A stretch of 64,000 nt of DNA. Origin: Circinella umbellata. Lineage: Eukaryota > Mucoromycota > Mucoromycetes > Mucorales > Lichtheimiaceae. Of the stretch, positions 1 to 13,000 are shown piece by piece. The stretch lies in the NCBI GenBank assembly GCA_025093555.1, contig JAIWNF010000032.1, positions 62,001-126,000 of the forward strand. Reading direction: 5' to 3'. The position numbers and the translations under genes are program-made. The notes beneath the pieces were generated by a model. The model did not search any database, was not told the DNA's origin, and saw only the letters and a list, made by a program, of their open reading frames with translations. Numbering within the stretch: position 1 is the first letter of the stretch; each line of letters begins with the position of its first letter.

Positions 1-1081
1 TTTTCCTTTAACATCATTAGCAACATCCATTACTATTTATGATGATACGACACCATTACTCAACAAATTAATACCCTTTTGTCCACATCTAAAAATTCTA
101 ATGACAAGCAACGCAAGCCCGAGTGTGTTAAATCTTTTAAATTACCACTGTCCAAGTCTCGAGCACCTTTATGTCCATTCTTTCATTAATATATCCCGTC
201 TTTTCTTCCCTAGTTTCCAAGATTTCATGACTAGCAGCAGTAACAACAACAATTGCACTACACTCGCCACTTCGTCCTCCCTACAAACTATTGAGATCGA
301 TCAACAAAATATAACATCTGAATATGCTGAATCCTTGTTACGCCTCCTCTTGAAAGGACAGCATACGATAAAGCAAATCGACTATAGTGTACCATACGGA
401 TTTCAATATCTATGGAATATACTCAATAAGCGACTACGATTGCGACCTGACAAATCATTTACCCAGTTGACATTTTTGAAAATAAGCTATTTGTACAACG
501 ATTTGTCTCGCCAGCGAGATGCAAGAAGAAACAGGGGTGGTAGATTCATCGATTCTATTGCAGCTTTTATTACTCAACATTGCCGATCATTAGACAACCT
601 GTCTTTAGATTTGACCAACATTTTTTCAGAAAGTTTTTATTTATCACTTGCAACGCATTTACCTAAACTTTCCCACTTTATAATTCAAGCGCCTGCTCAT
701 CAATCAGGCTGTACTGGCTTACAAGAGTTTTTCAAACATCATGCTAATCTTGAACACAAATCATCACTCCGAACATTTTGCCTTATGAGAGGGTCCAACG
801 TTAGGTTTGTCAATGATGGATTGCTTCTCGCGTTGGGTGATATCGTTACATTAGAAAAAATTACTCTTTTTGGTCCTTTTGAAAAGTGTACGAGAAAAGG
901 GATTCGTACCTTTTTAAGAAAACTAGCTCGCAGTACTAGCTTACGCGAGGTTATTTTTTACAATGTAGAATACCTAGAACAAGATGTCTTAAAAGAATTG
1001 AGAACGTTTGCTGGACTAAAACTTGTGGAACCAGTGTCATCACCACTTCGTCTAACATGTCACCTTATTCGACGTCCATGA
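1..1081 (+). CDS. Leucine-rich-repeat (F-box/LRR-type) protein, 5' end cut by the window
   Basis: The reading frame is already open at base 2 and runs about 359 codons to TGA at 1079-1081, so the start codon lies outside the window; the ATG at 101 is internal. The visible protein has irregular LRR units, for example 'CPHLKIL', 'CPSLEHLYV', 'CRSLDNLSLDL', 'LPKLSHFII', 'SLRTFCLM' and 'SLREVIFYNV'. Such repeats are typical of fungal F-box/LRR proteins that act as substrate receptors of SCF ubiquitin ligases. An F-box would be N-terminal and cannot be seen here, so the F-box part of the call is inference. No intron is visible in this part. It could instead be an LRR protein without an F-box. Confidence 0.6.
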   Translation, partial: FPLTSLATSITIYDDTTPLLNKLIPFCPHLKILMTSNASPSVLNLLNYHCPSLEHLYVHSFINISRLFFPSFQDFMTSSSNNNNCTTLATSSSLQTIEIDQQNITSEYAESLLRLLLKGQHTIKQIDYSVPYGFQYLWNILNKRLRLRPDKSFTQLTFLKISYLYNDLSRQRDARRNRGGRFIDSIAAFITQHCRSLDNLSLDLTNIFSESFYLSLATHLPKLSHFIIQAPAHQSGCTGLQEFFKHHANLEHKSSLRTFCLMRGSNVRFVNDGLLLALGDIVTLEKITLFGPFEKCTRKGIRTFLRKLARSTSLREVIFYNVEYLEQDVLKELRTFAGLKLVEPVSSPLRLTCHLIRRP

Positions 1082-3110
1082 TCGCTTTAGCGATAAGTAA
1101 ATTAAACTATTTTTTTTTTATTTTTGTACTATTACATAAGTAGTGATGTAATTTTGTAATTTTGTATCAGTGTATCTTTATATATAAATGCACTCAGCAT
1201 TTGCACAATATACTATATACATGGTTACGTATATATTTTTTAAAAATAAAGAATGTAAATAGTATTTTATAACTTTCCTGCCTGTGCTACCCCGCCCAAA
1301 TACTTCTCACTATAGTTGTAAACAACAACAACAACAATAACCCTTGTGTAATGCAAAAGAGTAAAGTCAAAACTATTGAGTATACGTATAATGTTATAAA
1401 CCGTTTTATTTTATATACAGAGGCAATGTGGGGCATGGAATATGATGATATAAGATTTCGTACGTAGGTAGGACCACGCAATAATTAATATTAAAAGGGA
1501 CGTGTGTGAGTACGTCTTGTCTTTAAACAGATAAAGAATAATATACAGTCAATGGAATAATATACACATATGAGAAAACGTTAGATGAAACAAGAAGAAC
1601 ACGTATTCTTAATGGTGCAGTAAAAATTTTGTTTGTAGTAACTCGGCATTAGGCACAAAAAGAAGAGTACTGAACGACAACAGGTTGATTTCAGTCTAGG
1701 TTCTGTTGCCTAGCTAGATTAGTTTTTTCTCTTGTTGAGGAAATAATATGTTCTTTGTAGTGAAAACATTTCCTTACTACTCTGAAAGATATCATCACGA
1801 ACTCATTCTTACATCTTTACCACTATCGATACACGTGGAAGTTAATTTACTTGAGCCAAAAACATTCCAAATTTTTTCAACTTATCAACTGTGAACAAAA
1901 AATAATCACCCGTAAACCCCAAAGCAGAACGGATCAACGAACTGACTTTGTGATGACGATTAACTGGTGAATAAAGCTAATAAACAAGTTGGTCACCATC
2001 AAGGTGTTTCATTTTATTCTGCGCTTATAAATTGTTACAGATGTGTATATATTTATCTATATTTTTGTCACATCCTTAACTGGCATTAGTCATCCATCAT
2101 ATTTTTTTTAACAGAGATTAGGGGCTCAAATATACGCCTTTGGGATAAGGTTTACAACCATTTGAATGTCTTTCAATTGCTTTTTGCGTAAAATAGTTTG
2201 ATGTACGTTTGATAGATACCAGGGATATTGATGCGCAATTATTATAAAATTCGGAAAAATTGCTTTGTACAGTAACAGGCTAGGAACCGAAATCAGTAGC
2301 ATCAGAATCATCAGTAAGGCCAGTTGAGCAAATCTCTTTTCTTTATCATTTCTTAGATATCTTCTAAGCTATCCTAGTAGGAAAAGGATGTTTTATCTGA
2401 TTACTGTTATTACTATGAGGCGTAAATTCCAAAACGAGGTGTCAAAAGATCAAAAAAAAAATAAAGCTTACCTTACTTCGTCGCAATGTTTTTTTTTTTT
2501 GCACTGTACGACATGTAGATCGTCACAGTCAGTAGTGTCCACGGGCCTATTGATGCTTTTGAAGCAGCTCTGCGGCCATGGAGACGCGTACCATATGTTT
2601 TATTTTGTCACCAACCTCATGGTAGAAAACTAAAACTAGATTAATTTATAAGTACGTGAAGCAACACTTCATAAACAATAGTATCTTGACCACCCACATA
2701 ATCAATACTATATTTGGTAACCGCTATACTTAGTACTCTCACAAGTATCTATGAAATAAGTCACTTTATAAACCTTTTGTAACATCTAAAACATTTTACT
2801 GGTTCCTGACTGTGATATTGGATAATGAACAAATTACAACTCTTTTTAAGGATTGCACTGATAAGGAAAAGAACTCATTTAGTCCACTCAGCGTTCTTAA
2901 ATCTCAAAACATTTGCATTGCTGTCGCATTGTCCCACATAAAACAAAAGCGCGAAATTCCAACCCAACAAAATTCATCCATGGTTTCCATTATAGAAATA
3001 AACACTTTTGTTTCAGAAAAAAAAAACTAGTTTGTAATTTTATGAAAGTAAAAAACAGTTGTGGTGTAAGACCCATAAAATTAAAACGGAATCCTATTTT
3101 TTTATTGCAT
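1082..3110. other. Gene-poor stretch between two convergent genes
   Basis: This holds the 3' flanks of the LRR gene and of RPL8. It is AT-rich with short, unrelated open frames. Around 2126-2311 (-) and 2530-2640 (+) short stretches look faintly coding, but no start, splice pattern or family could be recognised. Confidence 0.5.
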
Positions 3111-4232
3111 TTATTGATCCTTGACCTTCTTGGTACCACGGAGAAGACCAGTACGACGAGCAGCAATAAGACCAATCTATTTTCAAATAATAACAAAATG
3201 TTGTCAATAAAAAGACCAAATTGGAAAGAAAAAGAGTCATAATATTACAATACAAAAGAAAATACACATAATAATAATTTACCTTTTGACCAGGAGGAGC
3301 GGAACGGCTGATGGTAGAAGCCTTACCAATGTGTTGATGGTTACCACCACCGTGAGGATGGTCAACGGGGTTCATAGCAACACCACGAGTACGGGGCCAG
3401 TTGTTACGCTTGGCCTTAGCACGGAAGTAAGCACGACCAGCCTTCAAGAGGGGCTTGTCAATACGACCACCACCAGCAACAACACCAATGGAGGCACGGG
3501 AAGTGGAAGGAATGATCTTCTTGGAGCCGGAGGGCATACGGACACGAGTCTTACCGTCTTCACCATGACTAATGATGGTAGCGTAGTTACCGGAGGTACG
3601 GGCAAGAGCACCACGATCACCAGCCTTTTCTTCGACGTTACAGATAATGGTACCTTCGGGCATGGAGGAAACGGGCAAGACGTTACCAATGTTCAAAGAA
3701 GCCTTCTTACCACAGTAGACGAATTGACCAGTGTACATGCCTTCGGTAGCAATGAAGGTTTCAGTGCGAAGCTTGTACCTAATTATGCATTAATATATTT
3801 AGTTTCTGACTTTGTCTATTATACTAAAGTGGGTGTGTAACTTCCATTATGCAAAAATCAAAATCGATTCCATTTGAATATTTTGTTGCATATATGTTTG
3901 AATACTAAAATTTTACAAAAAAGACATACTTGTAGGGATCGCGGAAGACGACCTATAAATATTTATAATAGAATTTAAAAAAATGTGAGTAAAATCGAAA
4001 AGGTAAATAATAATTAAATCAATGTAAATTAATAATTATATATATTACAAACCTTGGCAAGGGGAGCACCACGTCCAGGATCGTGAACAATTTCCTTGAC
4101 AAGACCACGAATATAACCATGACGTTCAGAATAATCTTGAACACGGAATTGGGCAGCACCTTTACGGCCAACGGTATGCGCCTTGAAGACGCTTCCGGCA
4201 CCCTTTCTTTGAGCACGAACGACACGACCCAT
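3111..4232 (-). CDS. RPL8: 60S ribosomal protein uL2 (RPL8/RPL2), cytosolic
   Basis: Core protein of the large ribosomal subunit, close to the peptidyl-transferase centre. Four exons on the minus strand: 4232-4053, 3952-3930 (23 bp), 3778-3283 and 3176-3111, giving 254 residues, the usual length for eukaryotic uL2. The N-terminus begins [20 protein letters not shown]. The family signature around '[17 protein letters not shown]' lies in exon 3 and the basic end 'RGTKKVKDQ' in exon 4. All junctions are GT..AG and keep phase. The gene is convergent with the LRR gene. The third base of codon use is C/T-rich compared with neighbours, as expected of a highly expressed gene. Confidence 0.97.
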
Positions 4233-4274
4233 TTCTAAATTATTTTCGTTGAAAAAAAGTTTACACTCGTTAAT

Positions 4275-4329
4275 TCATCCATCCATCAAAAAAAAATTAT
4301 TCATCCATCGATTTCATTTATCCATCCGT
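4275..4329. repeat. TCCA-type tandem repeats upstream of RPL8
   Basis: Imperfect runs of 'atccatcc' recur just upstream of the RPL8 start (on its 5' side), interrupted by an A-run. They fall in the likely 5'UTR or core promoter. No function is claimed. Confidence 0.5.
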
Positions 4330-4505
4330 CGTAGTTGATGTATTGTCGTCGATAATGTATATTCTATAATCTCTATTTGTAATGTTGTAGTATAGCACGC
4401 ACCTTATTGAAGGGGAAAAGAGACCGATCTACTATTGCCTTTCACGTTACAAAATGAACCCCCACCACTGGCCTGCGTACGGTCAATTGAAATGCCGGTC
4501 CAATT

Positions 4506-4834
4506 AAATTGGGTGAAAAGCAAGAAGTAAAAATATTTGATCCTTCTGTCCGTGAATCCATTATCAAAGCACTTTATTCTAACCATAGTTGTTCACCGAC
4601 TTTCATTTCGACATTATTATATAGACTATGCAGTAATAATAAACTTATTCAAAAATAAAAGACTCTATATATGTATCATGTATCAAACATTTCACTTCAT
4701 TAACCGACATATACTGTATCAAGTGGGAAAACGCCGAAAAAGACAATGATGGAAAATCTTTCTGCGTAGTTGTTGTGCTTTGCTCAAAATTTTGTTATAC
4801 TTTATTGGTACGTATTTATCTCGTAAACTTTTGA
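4506..4834 (+). other. Two overlapping exon-like reading frames, unassigned
   Basis: One frame is open at 4506-4658 and contains 'DPSVRESIIKALYSNH'; a second is open at 4646-4834 and contains 'LTDIYCIKWENAEKD'. Both have protein-like composition, unlike the surrounding AT-rich noise, but neither has a credible start codon or clear splice sites, and the shift between them would need a frameshift or intron. Best read as a gene relic or an unannotated exon pair; I do not recognise the family. Confidence 0.2.
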
Positions 4835-7800
4835 TTACTATTACATATTAAACAACATTATTCCAACCGCTTTCAAGAAGACTTCGTTACAATGAATCAT
4901 TGGTGATGCCCCTATTATTGTTTTAATCATCGTCCTGATTTTTATCACATGAGCAACGATATACTTGTATTAAAAAATCAGGATACTTTATAAGTTTTGT
5001 TATTGCTGTTGTAAAAGGGCGAATAATTTATTTATATGAATGGAAGAACCATATACACATACTCCATCAATCCATTGATATTTTCGCTTAAGTTACTACC
5101 ATACATTTTTCTTGGAGTTAGTATAAGTTCATACTAATTAGGTATATGGGATATTAAATCAATATAGTAGGTATGGCAATGATAATAATAATATGAGTAG
5201 CTGACAATGAGTACTATTAGCATCGACTTTATTCTGTTGCCATCATAACTGTTGAAAATATCTTTTTTCCCAAATTCGGTGCCAACGTTATTTGAATAAA
5301 ATTGCTGGATGGTCGAGGTGTGTCACCAATAAATAACTGGTTGTCATGATTATATTACATAATTTCAAATTGTTTTTATTAATCATTCCACAAGATAAAC
5401 ATTCAGAGCAACAGCTTGCATTATATATTAGCATTTGATTTGTTCAATACTACCGCCAGAGTTAAAGAATTGGACACTAATCAATTTTTGTGCGCTCTGA
5501 GAAAGTAAAAAGACACTTTACCAAAAAGCGTAGTTATGGATGATTTCGTTGCCCTATTCGGATTTGGGTTGTACGATAAATGATGCTGACTCGGGCCTCT
5601 TGTATACATTGCACCAGCTGATCAATGCTTTTTTTTATAATGGATGCTAGGCTTACTTTGAACAAACAAGGATTGCTGAAAATCTATAACTAACGAAACG
5701 ATATTATTTGCTGTTGGGGTTATTGTTGTGTGCAATACACTGCTTATTTTGAGCAAAAAAAAAAAAAGAATGAGCAAAAAAGCAGTGAGCAATAAATTGA
5801 AAAGAAATGATGATGTAATATATACAAGTTTAAAAACACGACTTGCTGGGGGTGGGTTATAATAGGGTTGCATCTCATAGTATGCACAGAAGTATCAAAA
5901 GTATGAACTTTATGTTGTTGTTTTGATATGTCAGAAAAACGTGGTGATAAAAAAAACTTATACAGGTGGTTCAAAGAAAGGACCCTTCCTCTAATCATAT
6001 AAATAATATCATAATACTAGTATAATATTAAACTTTCTGGATCTTACAAGAAACAAAAGAGTACAAAATGTTAAAAAGATCAATGGAACTTTCTCTTTTT
6101 TCTTTTTAACTGTAGTTTGGGTCGATCCTTTTGCTTTTATGCAAGCTCACCTTTTACCCCACTTTTCACACACAAAAAAAAAAAGGTTGGTACAATGGAT
6201 TATACCATAAAAACAGCAATTGTCTTTAAAAGATGTATACATTCTCTCCATCCCCCAACCTCACCTAAAATTGAATAGTCTTTATCAGCAATTATTCACA
6301 CGAGGTTCCAGTATTTTTTTTTCTCTCTCAGCATATGCATCTCAATTTTTTTTTTCCGTTGGGATTATTTTATTTCAATTCGGGATTTACTTTATCATAA
6401 AAACACCTTCGTTACCAGCCGAAGTTGTATCATCTGAAGCTACTAAAACCAAAATGAAACTGAACTTTAAGAACGAAATGGAAAACGTTGTGATACTACT
6501 TTGACAATCACAATTTTTTTTTTGGTTTTTTTAATAGTTATCAATAACGAAACGGGTAATCCAAGACCCAGGATTTCAAATTTGATAACATTATACCGAA
6601 ATCGGTTTTATAGTAGTATAGATGTTAATAGATTACCAACTTTCAGAACAGCTGTAGAAAGTCGGCGTTTTTTTTTTCGATCCTCCACGACCGATAATGA
6701 CCCCGACAGATAAAGCTTTGAAACTGAAAATTGCAAAAAAAAACTCCTCCCATTTATTGATGTTAAAAAACGAGAAAAATGAAACCTGGAAAAGCCAGTG
6801 TTGGGTATTGTTGAGTATTGAATATGTCATGAACATCTACAATAATATTAGTGCTCACGTTCTTTATTATTTATATATTATAAAGTAGTTTAAAAAAATA
6901 TTAAAATAGATTTTGAAGCGGAACGAAAAGACTTACGATCGACCAATTTCCCTTTTCATCAGAGTTGAAGGCACATGTTAGGAAAAATGGCTAACAAGTG
7001 GATGTGTCTCATAATCAATCACATCATCAATATCTGTTTTAAGTAAAATTATTCTTAAACAGTAAAATAAACTGTTTGTTAAGGTACCAGTTTTATAGAT
7101 GTTGTTTTTTAATATGTTCACTGCGTGTGTACGTACACACTTATTTAATAGATGTAACCATACCTTTCCGTTCATAAACATTATCTCTATAGTATTGTTA
7201 TTTTAGTGTAAATATCAAATATGTAATATGAATGAAGATGTCTTGTATACCAAATAAAGAACATATCCCATGGAAAATATAAAAATAAAAACATGATATA
7301 TTTTCAACAGCTCCCACAACAAAAGAATAAAGTTAATTTGGTGTTGTGTGTGTGTGACCATCTCAGCTATTTTTTCTTCCTTTCATGGGCAAAATATCTT
7401 ACAGTTAATCCAAAAATATACAATAATTAAAAGGGGGCTCAGGATAAAAAAAGTTGTCTTGGGGGGGGAGAAGAGAAGCATCTTATTGACTTTAATTATT
7501 ACCTTTATCATGTTAATATTACATTTTTATCATTAATTATTATTATTATTACTATTATTTTGCCAACTAATATATAAACTTAGTTATTCCTAGTGTGACA
7601 GACGGGGGGAGGAGCACGTTGCTACTATTGTTATTATTTTGATAGAACGAACTATTGTGGTGGGGGAACAGGGAAGGTGAGATATGGTTTTGTTTTTCCA
7701 TCAAAACATTATATTCCCCCAAAAAAAAGCGCGCGCTTCAGCGGGATAGTAAAGTGAAAGATGTATGTTTGAGTTGTTCCTTTTTATCTTTTGGGTCGGG

Positions 7801-8038
7801 AGGTTTGAATGGGATTTAAAAAAAAATAAATGTTAAACAAAAACTTATCTTTATATGGACATTTGACTTCTCCCGGGGATGTCTTGGCATACCCTTTCAG
7901 GTAAATTTAGTCAAATTGAGCTCTTTTTGTTTTTTGGGTCCACTTCCGACCTTTTTTTTACGCCATACAGAGAATAATTTTATTATAATTTACCCAGAAT
8001 AGTCTCTCAAACCTGAATGGGGAAATTCTTTTCCGTTA

Positions 8039-8160
8039 GCTTTTTATTTTATTTTCTTACCTTGTTTTTATTTTTTCTTTTTCTTTTCATCTTTTTATTT
8101 TTTTTTTTCATTTCCTATTTTCTCCATTCACTTTTTTTCTTCTTTTCACTTTTTTATTAT
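8039..8160 (+). promoter_or_regulatory. Long pyrimidine (T/C) tract before the velvet gene
   Basis: About 120 bp almost wholly T and C end roughly 40 bp before the ATG at 8201. T/C-rich tracts near the transcription start are common in filamentous-fungal promoters; that this one acts as a promoter element is inference. Confidence 0.4.
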
Positions 8161-8200
8161 TATTATCAACCCTATCAACCAATAAAAAAACATATCAACA

Positions 8201-10067
8201 ATGGTAAACGGTACAAAAACTACCACCAGCAATAATTCCGGAACAAGTGCATGTACATACCGATTTATTCCCAGTTCGTTGTCTGATCTTCCAAAAGAAA
8301 GGTACCATTTTATTTATTTTATTATTTTTTGGTTGTTTATAGAAAAAATATATATATTTTTTTTACTAAATACATAAAAATTTCTTACTCCTATAGAAAT
8401 TATGATATAATTATTCGCCAACAACCAAAAAGAGCAAAAATGAGTGTTATCAATGAACGTGGTATGTATGAATATAAAAGAACTTTTACATTTATAAAAG
8501 CAATTATCTTTTAAGCTGTGTGTAATGAAATATAATGATAATTGATGATGATGATGATAATGATAACTTACTTCTTTTTGATGCGTAATAAAAAAAAAAG
8601 ACCGACGACCAATTGAACCCCCACCAATTTTACAGATGCAATGGGTGAACTGTTCGGATGACGAAATAAAGTATGTTAGAAATCACCTTTTAATCTCTTT
8701 TTTTTTATTATAATGGCTCGAATTTCTAATTTCTTATTTAAATTAATAGAAAATCTCTTCAAAGTCCTTTTTACTTTTTGGTGGCAAACATTGTAACAGA
8801 TGATGATCCTGATACATTATTACTTCCTTCACAGGAATATTTATCAGGATCAACTGTATCATCCCTTTATCGTCTTCGTGATATCGATAATTCTGATGGT
8901 GGGTTTTTTGTCTTTGGTGATCTAGCTGTCAAGAAAGAAGGAAAATATCGACTTCATTTCAGTTTATTTGAGATAGTTGAGTACGTATAAATTAGATAAC
9001 AAATCCAAATGTGATTTTTTTTTATTGATTCTGTAATTATTTTAATTTATTATAGGGGTAACATGCAAAATCGTAAAACCATGCTTTCGGATACCTTCAC
9101 TGTATATTTGCCCAAACGATTTCCTGGTCCATTTGAAGCAACCTTCTTATCACGAACATTTTGTGATCAAGGTGTAAAGATGAGAATTAGAAAAGAACAT
9201 CGCTTGCCTTCGTAAGTTATCTCTATTCGCACAGCAACAAGATGACTATTTATTATTGTTGTAATTACTAAAGCATTATTCTTCTTGGAATTAATATATT
9301 ATAGGGTCAGTGGTCGCAAACGTAAAGTTGAAAGTATAAAACAATCAGCAACTACTACACCAACTACTAATGAACAAACGAGTACAACTCGAACATACAA
9401 ACGGAAAGCTGCTTATGTTGACAATAGACAAAATCAAGATGTTCATTTTGGCCGATGGCAATCATCACTTTCTTCCCCACAACCGATAAGCAACAACAAT
9501 GAAAGCAATAATAACAATGATGATTCCAAATCAACAAGTACCGTCGCACTTTCTCCACCGTCACGTCAATTATCACCTCCCCAATACCATTTTCATCAAT
9601 CACTACCACGACATGAAAAAGGAGTACATTTTGTACAGCAACAAGTTAATAATATGCACCGTGAGCTACTTCCGTCCTCTGCGAACACGCAATATAAGAA
9701 CTATGTTGAGCAACAACACTCATTGTACCAACCGCCTAATACTATTGCACAACAATCTATACCATCTCCCCCGCCATCATCCGGTCAACACCACTTTTCT
9801 TCTGATCTTGCAGGCTATCACTTTGATAAGATGGGTCATAGTAACAGTTTACATGGTTCTTTATCAAGACAACCCACACCACCACCTATTTTAGCAGATA
9901 TTGAACATCATCCACATCGTTATGGTGACCGATTACCACCGTTACGTTCTATTATGGGTGACATGGTTGTTGGTCCAGCATTACCTCCACTTACTCCACC
10001 ATCATCTACTTCTTCAACATTTGCACCGAGTCGAGTTTCTATTCATCAGCTACTTTCTTCTCAATAA
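8201..10067 (+). CDS. Velvet-domain developmental regulator
   Basis: Six exons (8201-8301, 8397-8461, 8601-8670, 8750-8980, 9056-9211, 9305-10067) give 461 residues; all junctions are GT..AG and in phase. The velvet domain covers about residues 34-207: '[14 protein letters not shown]', then '[15 protein letters not shown]', '[10 protein letters not shown]', '[19 protein letters not shown]' and '[20 protein letters not shown]'. This fold resembles NF-kB and binds DNA as homo- or heterodimers (VeA/VelB/VosA families), linking light, spore formation and secondary metabolism in fungi. A basic stretch 'SGRKRK' right after the domain may be a nuclear signal. The remaining 240 residues are Q/S/P-rich and probably disordered, with a short ordered-looking motif '[10 protein letters not shown]' near the end. 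Which velvet subfamily it belongs to cannot be settled by eye. Confidence 0.93.
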
Positions 10068-13000
10068 ATAATAGGCTGGGCCTATTATTATTATCATTAT
10101 ACTTTTCATTATTATTCTTTAATGACTTTGTTCGTTCTTTCTTCTTCTTTTATATCTTTGTATTACTAGCATATCCACGACACTTTGCATTTTTAATTCC
10201 TTTCGCTTTTATTATCAGTTGCCATAACAACTACAAAACACACTTTTTTTGTTAAAAAAAGGAGTTTTTATTGCACATGTTTTTTTTTATCATTTCCTTT
10301 TCTTTAGCCGTTTTACTAGTCATCAGTTTATCAACAAGAATTCTCTTATTTTCATTTGTTGAAAAAGAAACCTCCCTTATGCTTACAAGTTGTGTATAGA
10401 TATATATATCCAACCCTATCCTATCTTCTTCTCTGTGTAAATCTAGCCTTTCCTCTTCCCTCGTCCATTTTTTTTTATTGTTACTGTTACCCAATCCACC
10501 GGCACCACCATTGTATATGCTTGTTCATTTTGTTTATTATTATTGTTTTTTTTTTTAAAAAAAATATGCTCTTTTTTTTGCACTACTTTATTAGCTGACA
10601 TGTATATTCAATTCCAAAAAGAACCGTTTGATTTATATTTGTTGTGTTTATAGTTTATTTCTTATTGATTCAAAAAAAAAAAACAAAAAAAAAAACTAGA
10701 TCGTCATAAAAAAGGTTTTCTTGGCATTTTTTATAGTACATTCCACCAAAATTGTATACGTATAACATATTTTCATATACATACATACACCAACTTTTTT
10801 TTTCAATACAACAAAACGTGATCATAATAACAACACTAATTTTTTTAGATTAATTGCGTATTGCGATTAGTGATCGTTATTACTGATTATTTATATCCTA
10901 TGACATCGTTACTCTCTTTTTTCCATGATTAAGTTATTTGATCATGTATTTTAATATGATATTGATAATATAAGCAATGTGATTCGCTGGTTATATCTTT
11001 CAGATAATATAATTAAAAAAAGATGGCTTGTAGATGTTACAAATCGTTATATATTTATAGTTGCATTGTTTATACGTACGTATGAGCTATTAAATCTATG
11101 TTAAATCAATATATGATCTCTAAATAGTACCTAGTGACGCACCTAGTGATCTTGTAGATAAAGTCATGCTGTTTATACTACTCTTGGTCAAATATTGATA
11201 ATAGATTATTGGGAAATAGTATCATTCACTCTGGTTGAAACACCCAAGGGCTCATGCATCCTGTTCTACTAGTTTGTGTCAAGTTATTGATTCCACTCTT
11301 TTGGATCTCTTTATTATATTATACTATAATAAATTAGAGTGGATGAAAACAACAATATAATATGACTACATACTATTCTATAAATACTGAAACTCAAGAT
11401 TATCTTGCGAAAAATAATAAAGATCTACAGCCAAGATAAAAAAAACAGCTAATATATTTAAGAGTAATTAACAGTTAGCAATATAACAACAATATTTACT
11501 GCTTTATTAAAACGAAGGTCACTTTAATTTTTGAGCAAAGATGGTAATATACGTACATATATACGTATATTCCATGTGTTGTATAATATTGCTGAAAAAT
11601 TAGTTGAAATTATACGTAGACTTGTTAATAGAATGCTCGAAAAATAACAAGAATCAATATAAAAAAAATTGTAAAGTTTAGTGTTCAGGATAAAGAATAT
11701 CGTGGATATTAATTTATCTGTTAGTATGTACATCAATCAAACTTTTACTTTTTTGTAGGTTGGGTAAATTGACCAAAAGTGATCTAAGAGACAAATTGCA
11801 TAAGCCATCAACAGCCGAATAAGTTGTTTTTTTATAACTTTTGAAAATTCAGTCTATCATTCTTTAAAACAAGAAGACACGTGATCTGTTAGTGATGTAA
11901 AAAAAACGATATTCAACTTGGCTAAATGTTCTTATACTATAGGTAGCGAAAAGAAAGCCAGACTTTGTTTAGAAGTATATACGCGTACGTAGTGTCATTA
12001 TGCATTTAGATTAAAATACGTGTGGAAAGACTTTTTGTCTCAGGCTTGTTGTATCATATTCTTTTATATGATTACGATTTTTATTCAAATATATCGCAAA
12101 AACAAAGGGATTTCGTTTTGTTATGGTGATCGTGGACTTTTGCTATGATAATCAAAAGTATACCAACATGTATCAAATAATTACTATTAAAGTAGTCATT
12201 ATTTGTATATAAACTTATATCATAACAGGCAACTTTTTTTATTATTGCAAAAAGATAACCTTTTACTTTATGTACGTTTTGTAAAAATCATTTATTATTG
12301 AAAAGTACCATTACCATATGAAAACAAGCATGAGTGGTTTCAATAAATGTTCGTTCTATGATAGTTTCACACAATGAAAAAATTCATTGAGATTTTTCGT
12401 TCGAATACGTCATAATAAAGCACATCTTTGTTAGAGGAGAATGTAATAGTAATCCGTAATAAACAAAGGGCTTTATTTTTTTTTAGACAGGTAAAGGTAT
12501 TTTGCCATATTGTCAGGAGCAAATACAGTTGATACGTAGATTTATATTCTGATTTGATTTTCTTTTAGGATACTCAATAGATATATATAAACAAAGTTCT
12601 AATTTTCATGATAAGTTGTTGGTGGATTCTTAATAATAAAAAAAATATTTTACATATTTACAGTCATATAATAGTAGTATAATAAAGTGCAGTATAATGT
12701 TTAGTTGTACATGTTGTAACACAAAGAGCAAGATCGCTGTCCATTTTTGGGGACAAGATTCGCAGTTTATGGGTGCCACAGGCTTTTATTTCTTGGCTTC
12801 GGGTAACATCGATTCTTTTAGGGTACATATTGTTAATGCTAAATTTATAAGATGAATTTTAGAACGTTATTGATCAGTCATTCGTTACTTATTCGAAATA
12901 AATTTATGTATATAATGACATTTTATATATATAAAAAAACGAAGACTTCATCCTCTTCTTTTTATTATTGGTAATCTAATATAACAGTAACGAGCCCGTT

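Larger units (their letters stand above)
4233..8200. other. Gene-poor stretch upstream of RPL8 and of the velvet gene
   Basis: Roughly 4 kb between divergent starts. It is AT-rich with poly-A/T runs, and has G-rich patches near 7450 and 7590-7680. Apart from the exon-like frames at 4506-4834 and a weak minus-strand frame near 5470-5630, I see no gene. Confidence 0.5.

Noticed and set aside
3286..3840. 184-codon plus-strand frame
   Set aside because: It is the antisense shadow of RPL8 exon 3.
5470..5640. Minus-strand coding-like piece ('IDQLVQCIQEARVSIIYRTT')
   Set aside because: Interrupted by stops and without start or splice sites; too short to assign.
6220..6713. Two open frames of 94 and 70 codons
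   Set aside because: They begin at non-ATG codons, have no splice support and low-complexity content from T-runs.
11758..11824. Exon-like frame after a good acceptor (ends 'LTKSDLRDKLHKPSTAE')
   Set aside because: Reads like a last exon, but no upstream exon with a matching donor and start could be found.
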